Shown: piece by piece, positions 9,221 through 17,384 of the stretch
How positions within the stretch are numbered: the first letter of the stretch is position 1
How the letters are laid out: each line of letters opens with the position of its first letter
DNA from: Desulfovibrio sp.
Lineage (GTDB): Bacteria; Desulfobacterota; Desulfovibrionia; Desulfovibrionales; Desulfovibrionaceae
Reading direction: 5' to 3'
Length of the DNA: 45,446 nt
Assembly: GCA_031272405.1 (NCBI GenBank)
Contig: JAISTW010000005.1
Span: 1 to 45,446 of the forward strand
Notes under the pieces: generated by a model
What the model was told of the DNA's origin: nothing
The model's database searches: none
What the model saw: the letters and a program-made list of their open reading frames with translations, nothing else
Position numbers and translations under genes: made by a program

Positions 9221-12109
9221 CTATCTCCAGTCGCCCATGAGGACAAAAGGCGCCCAGTAAAAGGGCTGGCGGAAGTCTTTCCCCTCGACCTTGTTGTCAA
9301 TCATCAGCAGTTGTGCCTCCCGCAGGGCCGAGGCTATGCTCGGTTTGTCGCTGCCTTCGTGCAGACGGTAGAAATTGGACATGAGCAGGCCAGTGGACTC
9401 GTCAAAGACCGGCCAGAGGGTCGCCAGCACCGCCTTGGCCCCGCGTTTCTGGGCCAGAGCGCCGAAGCCCTCGATTTCCTTGCCGCTGGCATCCACCCCG
9501 CCCCGCGCCGTCTGGCAGGCGGAAAGGGCCAGCAGATCCACGTTTTTGAATTTGAAATCCTCGGATTCAATTTTGGTCAGGGGCAGGCCCGTGCCGTCGC
9601 CCAGCAGCAGGAAGGACTGCTCCGGATTTTTCTTGTCAAAATGAAAGTGGCTCGCCAGATGGATGACGGGATAGCCGGTTTCCAGCACGTCCTGCAGCAT
9701 GTCCGTTGTGAAGCCTTCGTCCAGGGTCATGACGCCGTTCAGGACGCCGCCGGCATTGGCCTGCGTGCGGACTATGGAGACCAGTTCATCCTTGACCGCC
9801 GGCAGGGCCGTGAATTTGCCGCGTCCGTACTTGTGTTCCTTGGTCACCCCAAGACCGGCCACCTTCCAGTTGCCCGCGCCCGGTACGGCCAGGCCGGCCT
9901 TGGTGGCGTCGTTGAACAGGGAAACGTTGTATTTCTGGATCAGCCACTGCTTGCCGTCGTGCAGGGCAGCCATGGGGATATAGCGCAACTGTCCGTCCAG
10001 GGAGAACATGATCATCTTGGTGTTGGCCTGTTCCAGAGCCGGGGCCAGAGGACCGACCACGGCCTCGTAGAATTCTTTGGCCAGCGGTCGGGAGTCCTTT
10101 TCCGGATCCTGCAGCACATCGCGGAAGGCGGTTATCTTTTCCGGCAGTTTTTTGACGTCAAAGGGGCTTTCCTTGGCAACCTGGCTGTTGGGCGTTGTCA
10201 GAATGAGCCAGATGCGGCTGTCGGTGACAATGGTCTGCAACAGCACCACCCCGTCCCCCAGAGTGGCGAGCAGACGCTGGTAGGTTTCCAGATTGCCCAG
10301 GTCCGCCGCTCGCTTGTCGCCCTTGGCAAGCTCGCTGGAGAGGTTTTTCATGAAAGCGGTGAAGGCCTTTCGCGCCGTGGTCATGTCCTGGCGCAGACTT
10401 TTCAGGCGTTCCTCCTCCTGCTGGGTCAGGGTTTCGCCCCTGGCGCGCTTGTCCAGCAGGGCGCGCTGTTCCCCGGCCAGGGCGACGATCTGGTTGTTGA
10501 TTTCATTGTAGCGTCCGGCAATATTGGCATCCATGCCGGCCATCATGTCCGTCGGGGCGGAATCCGCGGCCTGGGCCGGAGCCTTGGCGCTTTTCGGGGC
10601 GGGTTTTTCCGGGGCCACATCAAGAGCGGCCAGCTCCGTTCCCTTGAGCATCCCCAGCACCTTCTGGGCTTCGGCGGTTTTGCCTTGGGCCATGAGCACG
10701 TCCGCCAGGAGTTGGCATGTCTCTTCCATGGCCGCGGCGTAAGTCTTGCGCATGTCGGGCTTCAGCGCGCGCAGTACCTTCTGCACTTCATTGACGGCCT
10801 GTTTGCCGTAAAAAGCGGATGTCTCCAAATCCCCTTTGGCCTTGCAGGCTCTGCACAGCAGCTTGTACACCGACTGGGAAATTGTTTTGTCGGTGATGGC
10901 CTGCGTCCGGGGCAGGAGGTCCTGCAACAGGGCCAGAGCGCCGTCGGCGTCGCCTGTTTCCAGAAGAATTTTTCCGCGCTGCGCCAACATGTCCAAATGG
11001 TAGGCATGCTCCTCGCCGTAGGCCTGGGACAACTTCGGCAGCAGCGCGTCCAGCCGTTTGGCGGCGGCGGCGTACTCCTTCAGTTTGATCAGGGCGATGA
11101 CGCAGTTGCCTTCCATCCTGAGCACATGCGGATTATCCGCGCCGAACAGTTTGGCGTATCCCTGTCGCGTCTCTTCCATAAGCCGCAGGGCCTGGGCGGT
11201 GTCCTTTTTGGGGCCGTCGTCAACAGCGCCCCCCAGCAGACTCAGCACATCGAAGTAGGAAGAACCGCCGGACTTTTTGGCTTTTTTCAGTTCCGCGAGC
11301 AGTTCGCGGCATTCCTTTTCCACCGCGTCATAATCCCCAATGTAATACAGGGTAATGGCGTGTTCAAACCGAAGCCCAATGGTTGCGTCGGAAGCGGCGC
11401 CGTGTTTTTTCAGGACGAAGGGCAGCAGCTTCTCGGCTATGTCGAGGGCATCGTTGTAGCGGTTCATCGCCCTGTAGGAGGCAATCAATTCGCTGGCCAG
11501 GCCCACCGTCCGCTCGTCGGCCGGGCCGTATTTTTTCAGCCGTCTCTGGAGTTCGGCCTCCTGCAGGGCCGCGGCTTCCCTGTTGCGGTCAAGACTCTGC
11601 AAAATAGAGGCCCGCACCCGAACGGCGGCTGCATAGGCGTCCGAATCCTCGCCCATGCCCAGACGCGCCAGGGCCACATTTTTTTTGCTGACCTTTTCCG
11701 CTTCCTGATACCGCCCGAGGGCCTTCAGGCTCTGATACAGATCGTCGTGGATGGCCCAGTTCAGTCTGGGATCCAGGGGTTGGGGCAGCTTGGCCACGGA
11801 TTGCAGAAGCTGTTGGATGACGTCCAGGGCCTGGGCGTGCTGTCTGTTTTTTTGCAGAGCGCGGATCTGATTCACGGCGTCCAGGACTATTTTTGCCTGC
11901 TCCTTGTTCAGGCTGTAATAGGGGCCCGGCCCCAAATCCCGATCCGGGGCTTCCTGGGGGGCGCTCTTGGCAGGTTCGTCCTCCTCATAGACCAGATCGC
12001 GCGTGCCGGGCTTGTTGGCCGCCAGGGCAAAGGAAGGCGGCAGCAACAGGCACGTCAGCCAGACTGCCGCCGTCAACAGAGAGAATAAAGAAATGAAACG
12101 CTTGTTCAT
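9221..12109 (-). CDS. Exported TPR-CHAT (caspase-like) protein
   Basis: A 962-aa protein. It has a signal peptide (residues 1-31), a series of tetratricopeptide-type helical repeats (~60-500), a lysine/alanine-rich linker near 510-530, a coiled region, and a C-terminal CHAT domain, the caspase-fold family often fused to TPRs. The putative catalytic dyad is visible: His in HLASHFHF near 818 and Cys in LLALSACQTARGG near 866, followed by GFGALAQKRGAKAVLATLWP, typical of CHAT. The mature N-terminus begins ANKPGTRDLVYEEDE, almost the same as in the neighbouring DUF4384-like protein. I chose ATG 12109 because AAGGAGG lies 8 nt upstream. The alternative ATG at 12130 overlaps the previous stop (ATGA). 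Most characterised CHAT proteases are cytoplasmic, so the export signal is notable. Confidence 0.88.
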   Translation of the reverse strand: MNKRFISLFSLLTAAVWLTCLLLPPSFALAANKPGTRDLVYEEDEPAKSAPQEAPDRDLGPGPYYSLNKEQAKIVLDAVNQIRALQKNRQHAQALDVIQQLLQSVAKLPQPLDPRLNWAIHDDLYQSLKALGRYQEAEKVSKKNVALARLGMGEDSDAYAAAVRVRASILQSLDRNREAAALQEAELQRRLKKYGPADERTVGLASELIASYRAMNRYNDALDIAEKLLPFVLKKHGAASDATIGLRFEHAITLYYIGDYDAVEKECRELLAELKKAKKSGGSSYFDVLSLLGGAVDDGPKKDTAQALRLMEETRQGYAKLFGADNPHVLRMEGNCVIALIKLKEYAAAAKRLDALLPKLSQAYGEEHAYHLDMLAQRGKILLETGDADGALALLQDLLPRTQAITDKTISQSVYKLLCRACKAKGDLETSAFYGKQAVNEVQKVLRALKPDMRKTYAAAMEETCQLLADVLMAQGKTAEAQKVLGMLKGTELAALDVAPEKPAPKSAKAPAQAADSAPTDMMAGMDANIAGRYNEINNQIVALAGEQRALLDKRARGETLTQQEEERLKSLRQDMTTARKAFTAFMKNLSSELAKGDKRAADLGNLETYQRLLATLGDGVVLLQTIVTDSRIWLILTTPNSQVAKESPFDVKKLPEKITAFRDVLQDPEKDSRPLAKEFYEAVVGPLAPALEQANTKMIMFSLDGQLRYIPMAALHDGKQWLIQKYNVSLFNDATKAGLAVPGAGNWKVAGLGVTKEHKYGRGKFTALPAVKDELVSIVRTQANAGGVLNGVMTLDEGFTTDMLQDVLETGYPVIHLASHFHFDKKNPEQSFLLLGDGTGLPLTKIESEDFKFKNVDLLALSACQTARGGVDASGKEIEGFGALAQKRGAKAVLATLWPVFDESTGLLMSNFYRLHEGSDKPSIASALREAQLLMIDNKVEGKDFRQPFYWAPFVLMGDWR

Positions 12110-12126
12110 TGCCGCCGCCTCCTTTT

Positions 12127-12858
12127 TCATTCGTGAACCAGTTCGTACGAGGCCACAAAGGTATCGCCGGGCTTGACGGTCTGGGTCTTGGTCAGGCTTT
12201 TCTCGTCCTCTTCCTCTTCAAAAACCAGGTCGCGGGTCTGGCGTTTGTTGAGGTTCTGCTCGCCCAGATTGTTGATGAGCTTGTCCAGCTGGGTCAGGTC
12301 CACCTGCTGTCCGGCCTTGTCGGCTTCGGCGATGGCCGCGTCCAGGGCGGCTATTTTCTGCGGGCTGATCATGCAGATGAGGATTTCCGTGCCGGTCTTC
12401 TCGTCAAAGCGGAAGGCGCCCTTGACCGGCATGGTGTATTTTTCGCCCTTCTTGACGGCGTTGTCCATGCCCGTCTTGGCGGTGGGGAAGAGCACCGTGA
12501 ATTTGCCGGAAGTCATGCGGCTCATCCAGTAGATGTAGCCGTCCATGCCGGGCGTGTAGAGCAGCTTGACGCGGTCGCCGCTCTTGAAGGTGCTGTTGGG
12601 GGCCACGATTTCCGTCTTGCCGTCCCGCGTCAGTTCCAGAGAGGTGGCGATGGAGATTTTCAGGCCGCCTTCCACCTTCACCTCTTCTATTTTTTCTTCC
12701 TTTTCAGCGTCTTTCAGCACTTCCTCGTCTTCAAACACGAGGTCGCGGGTGCCGGGCTTGTTCTGGGTTTCCGCCGCTCTGACGGGCGTGCCGGCGGTCA
12801 GCATCAGGGCCAGGGCAAAGGCAATCAGCGGCAGGGCCGCCATACGCAATGTTTTCAT
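12127..12858 (-). CDS. Exported DUF4384-like protein with two TRDLVFE motifs
   Basis: A 243-aa protein with a signal peptide (residues 1-29). The central domain contains SGDRVKLLYTPGMDGYIYW and KFTVLFPT, resembling DUF4384 domains, small beta-rich modules often next to caspase-like proteins. The mature N-terminus reads ETQNKPGTRDLVFEDEE. A second copy, NKRQTRDLVFEEEEDEK, lies near residue 207, close to the C-terminus. The same motif opens the mature CHAT protein encoded immediately downstream. ATG 12858 has AGAGGA with 6-nt spacing. DUF4384 is assigned by pattern only; no profile search was possible. The neighbourhood suggests a partner, regulator or substrate of the CHAT protein. Confidence 0.82.
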   Translation of the reverse strand: MKTLRMAALPLIAFALALMLTAGTPVRAAETQNKPGTRDLVFEDEEVLKDAEKEEKIEEVKVEGGLKISIATSLELTRDGKTEIVAPNSTFKSGDRVKLLYTPGMDGYIYWMSRMTSGKFTVLFPTAKTGMDNAVKKGEKYTMPVKGAFRFDEKTGTEILICMISPQKIAALDAAIAEADKAGQQVDLTQLDKLINNLGEQNLNKRQTRDLVFEEEEDEKSLTKTQTVKPGDTFVASYELVHE

Positions 12859-12902
12859 CTGAATTTCCTCTTTTCCTAGAGTTGTCATGTTGCAACGCAT
12901 GG

Positions 12903-13364
12903 TCACCACCAAGCCCCGCCTCCGGCTCCGGTGGCCCTCCTGATTCCTGCTTGGTCGCCGCTCCAGGTGAATTTGACGGAGCTGCCCCGTTTCATGATCA
13001 CTTTGTGCGGCGAGCCGGACCGCTGTTTGGCGGAATGGTTCTGAGCGCTGCTGGTGAGGTAGATGGTGGGCGAGTCGCCTCTTCCTCTCCAGGCGATATC
13101 CTTCCGGCCGACCACATGCGCGTAATAGCCGAAGGCGTTGCCGCCGGCCCAGCTTTTGTATATTTTTCTCGTGGACCAGGGAGCGACGGTATACCAGGCG
13201 GTCACCCACCAACCCCTGTCGGACGGCAAAACCAGCGCCACGGTGATTTTTTTGGACGACGCGTTTTGCAGGGTGATCACTCTGGACGCCCAGGCGTCTT
13301 CGGTCTGCAGCAGCGTGACGGCGCAGAGCAGGAGCGCCGGCAGCAACATTCTCAGTTTCTTCAT
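12903..13364 (-). CDS. Secreted DUF1036-like protein
   Basis: A 153-aa protein with signal peptide MKKLRMLLPALLLCAVTLL, cleaved near DAWAS. The mature part has SKKITVALVLPSDRGWWVTAW followed by TVAPWSTRKIY. This resembles the DUF1036 pattern, in which a Gly-Trp-Trp precedes a 'xxPGxxxxxI' turn. The C-terminus is Gly/Trp-rich. The start is well supported by AGGAGG 6 nt upstream. DUF1036 proteins are small periplasmic beta proteins of unknown role. It lies mid-operon between the HExxH protein and the DUF4384-like protein. Confidence 0.75.
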   Translation of the reverse strand: MKKLRMLLPALLLCAVTLLQTEDAWASRVITLQNASSKKITVALVLPSDRGWWVTAWYTVAPWSTRKIYKSWAGGNAFGYYAHVVGRKDIAWRGRGDSPTIYLTSSAQNHSAKQRSGSPHKVIMKRGSSVKFTWSGDQAGIRRATGAGGGAWW

Positions 13365-13412
13365 GAAAACCTCCTTTTGGGTATATGATTGAGGTGACCG
13401 CCGCAGGCGCGC

Positions 13413-14162
13413 TCACCGCAAGTCCATGTTTGAGCGCTCGGCCTGTTTGACGGCCCATTCCTCCAGCAACTGGGCCTCATTGTCCCCGGCGTAGCGGCTG
13501 AGGGCCTTTTTCTCGGCGGCTCTACGCTCCTCCGGCAATGCCCGCCATTCCGCCTGCATGCGTTTTCGGAAGGCTTCGTCCTCGTCCCAGAAAACGTGCA
13601 GGCGCTCGTGCCGGAGAGTGGCGTCAAGCGTCCGCTTTTTCCCGGCCGAGGCAGCCAGGATGTGACGGACGCGCCCTGTGGGGACAAAACGCCCCTTGCT
13701 GAAGGCGATGACGCGATCCTCCAGAAGCAGCCCGGCCAGCACGGCCTCGTCCAGCGCGGGGTCGGAGCTTCGGCCGGCAATGACGTCGTTGAGCCAGTCG
13801 CAGACCTGAACTGTGGAATAGTGAAAGCCGAGCAGGCCCTTCAGGTATGTTTCCACGGGCAGGGAGAGATCAATGTCGCGAGCGTGCAAAGCCAGCGCGT
13901 AGGAGGCGCGGGCCAGGGAGCGGGAGTCGTCGAAATGCAGTTCGTAGGTGCTTTCTCTGAAGCGCCAGGGGGTGGAGAAATTCCGGCAATTCGCTTCCGT
14001 TCTGGCCCAGAATATCCTGCCTGGCGCGGCGATGCCGTCGCCCCGCCCTTCCCGGCAGTCCCTGACGGGACCGGCGCCGGGAGCGGCGACGTCCGCAACG
14101 GCGGAGGCAGGCCAGCAGAGCAGGGCCAGACACAGCGTTTCAAGCGCGATCAGCCGGATCAT
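13413..14162 (-). CDS. Secreted protein with HExxH zinc-protease motif
   Basis: A 249-aa protein with a signal peptide (IALETLCLALLCWPASAVA). Near residue 184 it has LRHERLHVFWDED, an HExxH zinc-binding motif with flanking hydrophobic residues. About 45 residues later NEAQLLEEWA offers a glutamate that could be the third ligand of a gluzincin-type site. Two Cys near residues 36 and 59 could form a disulfide. I recognise no named family, so the metalloprotease assignment rests on the motif alone. The Shine-Dalgarno is poor; the gene begins 15 nt after the crystallin gene's stop, which suggests coupling. In this operon it would be a second protease-like component next to the CHAT protein and the A2M trap. 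Confidence 0.72.
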   Translation of the reverse strand: MIRLIALETLCLALLCWPASAVADVAAPGAGPVRDCREGRGDGIAAPGRIFWARTEANCRNFSTPWRFRESTYELHFDDSRSLARASYALALHARDIDLSLPVETYLKGLLGFHYSTVQVCDWLNDVIAGRSSDPALDEAVLAGLLLEDRVIAFSKGRFVPTGRVRHILAASAGKKRTLDATLRHERLHVFWDEDEAFRKRMQAEWRALPEERRAAEKKALSRYAGDNEAQLLEEWAVKQAERSNMDLR

Positions 14163-14177
14163 TTCGTCGCGCCCGGG

Positions 14178-14540
14178 CTATTCGACGATGATGGACGATG
14201 TGATGTCGTTCCACTTGTCCCCGACATAGGATGAGCTTTTTTTCAGAACGCCCTTCCTTCCGCCAAAATTTTCGTGTTCGAACAAAATGACCCTGTTGCC
14301 CTTGCGAACTTTGACCGAACTCAGCCTGTCATTGCCGATCTTGAGATTCCTGAGATTGTACCGCCCTTCCTGCAGGCATTGGGCGTTGCCTTTATAGTTT
14401 GCGTGCTCATAGATTATGGCCGCGCATTCCCTGGCCTGCGCAACGCCAGCCGTCAGGGGGATTGCCAGGGCGCATGCCAGAACTGTCGCGCAAAGCGGGA
14501 GAATGAGGGAAAGGGGAAAATGAAAAACCGCTTGTCTCAT
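14178..14540 (-). CDS. Secreted beta/gamma-crystallin domain protein
   Basis: A 120-aa protein with a signal peptide ending AQARECA. The mature part is two Greek-key motifs of the beta/gamma-crystallin type. The first has YEHANYKGN and the calcium-binding signature NDRLSSVKV; the second has FEHENFGG and NDITSSIIV. Both N/D-x-x-S-S signatures are intact, so Ca2+ binding is expected from family knowledge. The start at 14540 is set by GGAGG 6 nt upstream; a longer frame from 14606 lacks such a site. Microbial crystallin domains occur in secreted stress or surface proteins and in some protease inhibitors. Its role here is unknown. Confidence 0.85.
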   Translation of the reverse strand: MRQAVFHFPLSLILPLCATVLACALAIPLTAGVAQARECAAIIYEHANYKGNAQCLQEGRYNLRNLKIGNDRLSSVKVRKGNRVILFEHENFGGRKGVLKKSSSYVGDKWNDITSSIIVE

Positions 14541-14609
14541 GTTGTCCTCCTCATCTTGTTGTTTTTTCCAACCATGCTCTTGTCGGCAAAAAATACGTCG
14601 GCGCATGGT

Positions 14610-14723
14610 TTACCGGATTCCGCCCGTCAGCAGCAAGGCCAGCAGATAATATCCGGCAACGGCCGCGATCGCGGCCAGCAGGACAAAACGCGCGACGTGG
14701 GCCACAGTCAGCTTCACGGGCAT
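14610..14723 (-). CDS. Tiny single-pass membrane protein
   Basis: A 37-codon frame with one strong transmembrane segment (RFVLLAAIAAVAGYYLLALL) between a basic, amphipathic N-terminus and the tail TGGIR. AGAGGA precedes it. That site is close to the ATG at 14723 and better spaced for the GTG two codons later (14717), so the product may be 35 aa. It is the first open frame after the regulator gene and is co-oriented with the operon. No family is recognisable at this length. Confidence 0.5.
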   Translation of the reverse strand: MPVKLTVAHVARFVLLAAIAAVAGYYLLALLLTGGIR

Positions 14724-14776
14724 ATTCCTCTGGGAACACTTATCTACAGCATGTCCCAACGTGGCGCTTTCGTCTA

Positions 14777-14792
14777 TTACCCTTTGGGGTAA
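14777..14792. promoter_or_regulatory. Palindrome at the regulator stop, possible operator
   Basis: TTACCC-TTTG-GGGTAA is a 6-bp perfect inverted repeat that includes the regulator's stop codon. It lies just upstream of the first structural gene of the minus-strand cluster (the short membrane gene starts at 14723). It could be a binding site or a small hairpin. No clear -35/-10 pair stands out in the 53-nt gap. Confidence 0.3.
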
Positions 14793-17353
14793 TTGTCTGT
14801 GAAATTATCCTGTCTGTTCTGGAAGAGTTTGTGCAGGGTCAGACGGTTTCTGGCCCCGCATTTTTTGTAGGCGGATTTCAGGTGGGCTTTGACCGTGTTG
14901 ACGGTGACATGAATTTTTTCGGCGATTTCCTGATTGGAAAATCCTTCGGCGGCCAGCAGCGCCGTCGTGAGTTCGCGTCTGCTCAGGCCGAACGGCGGAT
15001 GCGCCGTGCTGGTCCCACGCGGCACAGCCGCGCGCCCCGCTTCCAGCCTGGCGGCCAGAGCCCGGATGTCCGTGAGGGCGTCCGGACGCAGAGATTCCAG
15101 CAGCGGCCCGATCAGGGAATAGCATTCCGCGAGGGGCAGCAGGAGCCGGTCGGGCAGGGCCAGATCCAGCGCCTTCCGCAAGGCTGTTAGGGCTCCTTCG
15201 CGTCCCCCGAGCATGTTTCGGGCTGCGGCGATGTGGATATGCCCGTAAAGCAGGGCAAGGGAAGAATGCAGCGCCTCGGCGAGAGCCAGGGCGGCGTCTG
15301 CCTCGCCGAGCAGCATTGCCGCCTTGCCCTCAAGCAGAAGACAGCGGGCGCGGCAGATGTGCGCGCAAGGAGCCGCCTGGGTAAACAGACGGCGGCCGAA
15401 CGCGGAAGGCGGGCCTTCGCGCAGCCACCCGGCCATGTCCTGTGGACGCTCCAATATTCCCATGAGGAAGGCTCGGGCCATGTCCGCGGCCATGCGGTTG
15501 GATTTTTGCGGACATTCCTCCGCCAGCCGGGTCGTGTCCGCCAGGGCCGAGGCGAAGGCCGCGCCGTCTCCCCGCAATATCGCCAGCCTGCCGAAAAACA
15601 GGGCGACGCCGATGAGGACGCTTATCTGTCCGTGCAATTCCGCCTCGGTTCGGGCCTTATGGCCGTGAATTTCTGCCGCGTCCGTCTCGCCCCGGCACAA
15701 AAGCGCTTCCGCCCGCATGAGGGCCGGGCCTCCGCTGCCATGCCCCCTGGCCAGGGCGACATAGTACGGGGTATAGGTTTCCATGTCGGCCAGTTCCCTG
15801 TCCAGACAGCCGGCATCCCTGTGGTACATGAGCAGAACGGAGACATTGCCGAACGTCCAGGAATTGTGCGGAGAAATCAGGGATGTCGCTCCTCCGGTCA
15901 AGGCGGCGGCCCGTCGCATGCGTTCGCCCATCTCCGTAATGCTGTTGTATCTGCTGAAGGCTTCCATCAACAGAAGCTCTCCGCGCAGTCTGTTCCGCTC
16001 CGTTTCCGGCAGGACGTCCTGCCCGGCGATCTCCGCCATCTCCGCGCACAGCGCGGCGAAATCCTCCAGACAGCCCTGCCCGAAGAACTCGAAGGCCAGC
16101 TGAATCATGGACAGAGGGTGGCGCAGTTTCATATCCGGGCCGCAATGGGCCACAATGTCCCGCAAGGCGTCGGCATAGGCGCGATCCGGCATATCCATGA
16201 GGCGATTGTCTTCCAGACCGGAGAGGTCGAGAGCCAGAATTTTTTCAAAATCCCGCAGGCGGTAGTAGAAGGCGACGGCTTTTCCCCGCTCGCCGTTGGC
16301 GGCGCACCAGTCTCCGGCTCTGTAGAGCGTCTCCCGTTGCGTCCTTTCTGGAAGCGCGGCGAATTCGCCGCGCAGGAATTCCAGCAGGGCGCTGTGCGGG
16401 TAATACAGGCCGGAGGCTGCCTCGAAACGGAAAAAGGTGTTGCGCCGCAGATGTGTGATCACGTTGGCGGGAAGTTCCGGCATTTCCGCCAAAAACGCGG
16501 CCTGCCCGGCTGTGAAGGCGTCAAAGGGAGAACAACGCAGCAACGCGTCCCGCGCCGCGTCGTCCAGCGTGTTCCAGACCACGTCCCGCAGCAGCCCATC
16601 CAGATCTGAGGCTTGGGCAAAGGCTCCGGATTCCCGGTAACGCCGCAAATGCAGGGCAAGGGCGATGATCCAGCCCCCGGTACGCCGAAAAAGTTCCCGC
16701 GTTTGATCCTCTGTGAGGGAAAACCCCGCGACGGCGAAGTATTCTCCACATTCCCGCTCCGTCAGGCGCAGGTCGTCGTTTCCCAGGAACAGGAGGCCGG
16801 ATTTTTCGCAGGGCGCGACGCTTCTGGCCAGAGGCCGAGTCACAAGCGCCGCATGCAGGTGTGGGGCATCGTGCTCCAACAGGGCGCTCCAGAGAGAAGG
16901 CGGCGCGAGGCCCGCGATGTGATGGAAATCGTCCACCGCCAGCCAGGTCGGGACAGGGCATTCCATCTCCCGCAGCAGCGTTTCCGCATCCCCGAGCGTG
17001 TCCTCGTCCGGCAGACCGAGACGCAGCAACGCCTCCCCCGCCGCTGCGTCAATGTTCCGTAGGCTGAAGCAAAAGCGCCGCCACGCGGCCCGGGGAGATT
17101 CTTCCGTGCAGACGTGCCGGATCCAGACCGTGTTTTCCGGCAACATCTTCAGAAAAAAATCCTGCATGAGCGTGGTTTTGCCGTAGCCGGAAGGCGCTTC
17201 GACGACCATGCCCCGCGCCGACGTTGCCCCGGACAGCTTTTGCTGCAGCCGGCCGGAGAAATACGGCGCAAACGCGGCGGGCTCCCGCTGCAGACTCCCG
17301 GGCGGGTGCGACCCGTTGGACGTAGGGACTGTCGTTTCCGGCCATTTCCTCAT
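14777..17353 (-). CDS. MalT-type LuxR-family regulator (LAL, STAND ATPase)
   Basis: An 858-aa protein. An N-terminal STAND-type ATPase has Walker A EAPSGYGKTT near residue 55 and an acidic Walker B (WLAVDDFHHI) near 140. A long helical middle of degenerate TPR-like repeats follows. The C-terminus is a LuxR helix-turn-helix (SRRELTTALLAAEG then SNQEIAEKIHVTVNTVKAHL). This is the layout of MalT and other large ATP-binding LuxR regulators, which oligomerise on an inducer and ATP and then activate promoters. GGGAGA lies 7 nt before ATG. It is co-oriented with and immediately upstream of the CHAT/A2M operon, which makes that operon the obvious candidate target. The inducer is unknown. Its 5' edge abuts a broken toxin gene. 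Confidence 0.9.
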   Translation of the reverse strand: MRKWPETTVPTSNGSHPPGSLQREPAAFAPYFSGRLQQKLSGATSARGMVVEAPSGYGKTTLMQDFFLKMLPENTVWIRHVCTEESPRAAWRRFCFSLRNIDAAAGEALLRLGLPDEDTLGDAETLLREMECPVPTWLAVDDFHHIAGLAPPSLWSALLEHDAPHLHAALVTRPLARSVAPCEKSGLLFLGNDDLRLTERECGEYFAVAGFSLTEDQTRELFRRTGGWIIALALHLRRYRESGAFAQASDLDGLLRDVVWNTLDDAARDALLRCSPFDAFTAGQAAFLAEMPELPANVITHLRRNTFFRFEAASGLYYPHSALLEFLRGEFAALPERTQRETLYRAGDWCAANGERGKAVAFYYRLRDFEKILALDLSGLEDNRLMDMPDRAYADALRDIVAHCGPDMKLRHPLSMIQLAFEFFGQGCLEDFAALCAEMAEIAGQDVLPETERNRLRGELLLMEAFSRYNSITEMGERMRRAAALTGGATSLISPHNSWTFGNVSVLLMYHRDAGCLDRELADMETYTPYYVALARGHGSGGPALMRAEALLCRGETDAAEIHGHKARTEAELHGQISVLIGVALFFGRLAILRGDGAAFASALADTTRLAEECPQKSNRMAADMARAFLMGILERPQDMAGWLREGPPSAFGRRLFTQAAPCAHICRARCLLLEGKAAMLLGEADAALALAEALHSSLALLYGHIHIAAARNMLGGREGALTALRKALDLALPDRLLLPLAECYSLIGPLLESLRPDALTDIRALAARLEAGRAAVPRGTSTAHPPFGLSRRELTTALLAAEGFSNQEIAEKIHVTVNTVKAHLKSAYKKCGARNRLTLHKLFQNRQDNFTDNYPKG

Positions 17354-17384
17354 GGGCTGTCTCCCAGAGATGCTGGGCGTGTCG

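Noticed and set aside
9311-12088. Very long plus-strand open frame (about 925 codons) opposite the CHAT gene
   Set aside because: It is a GC-rich mirror frame of a strongly supported gene. It lacks domains and has unnatural Gly/Gln/His composition.
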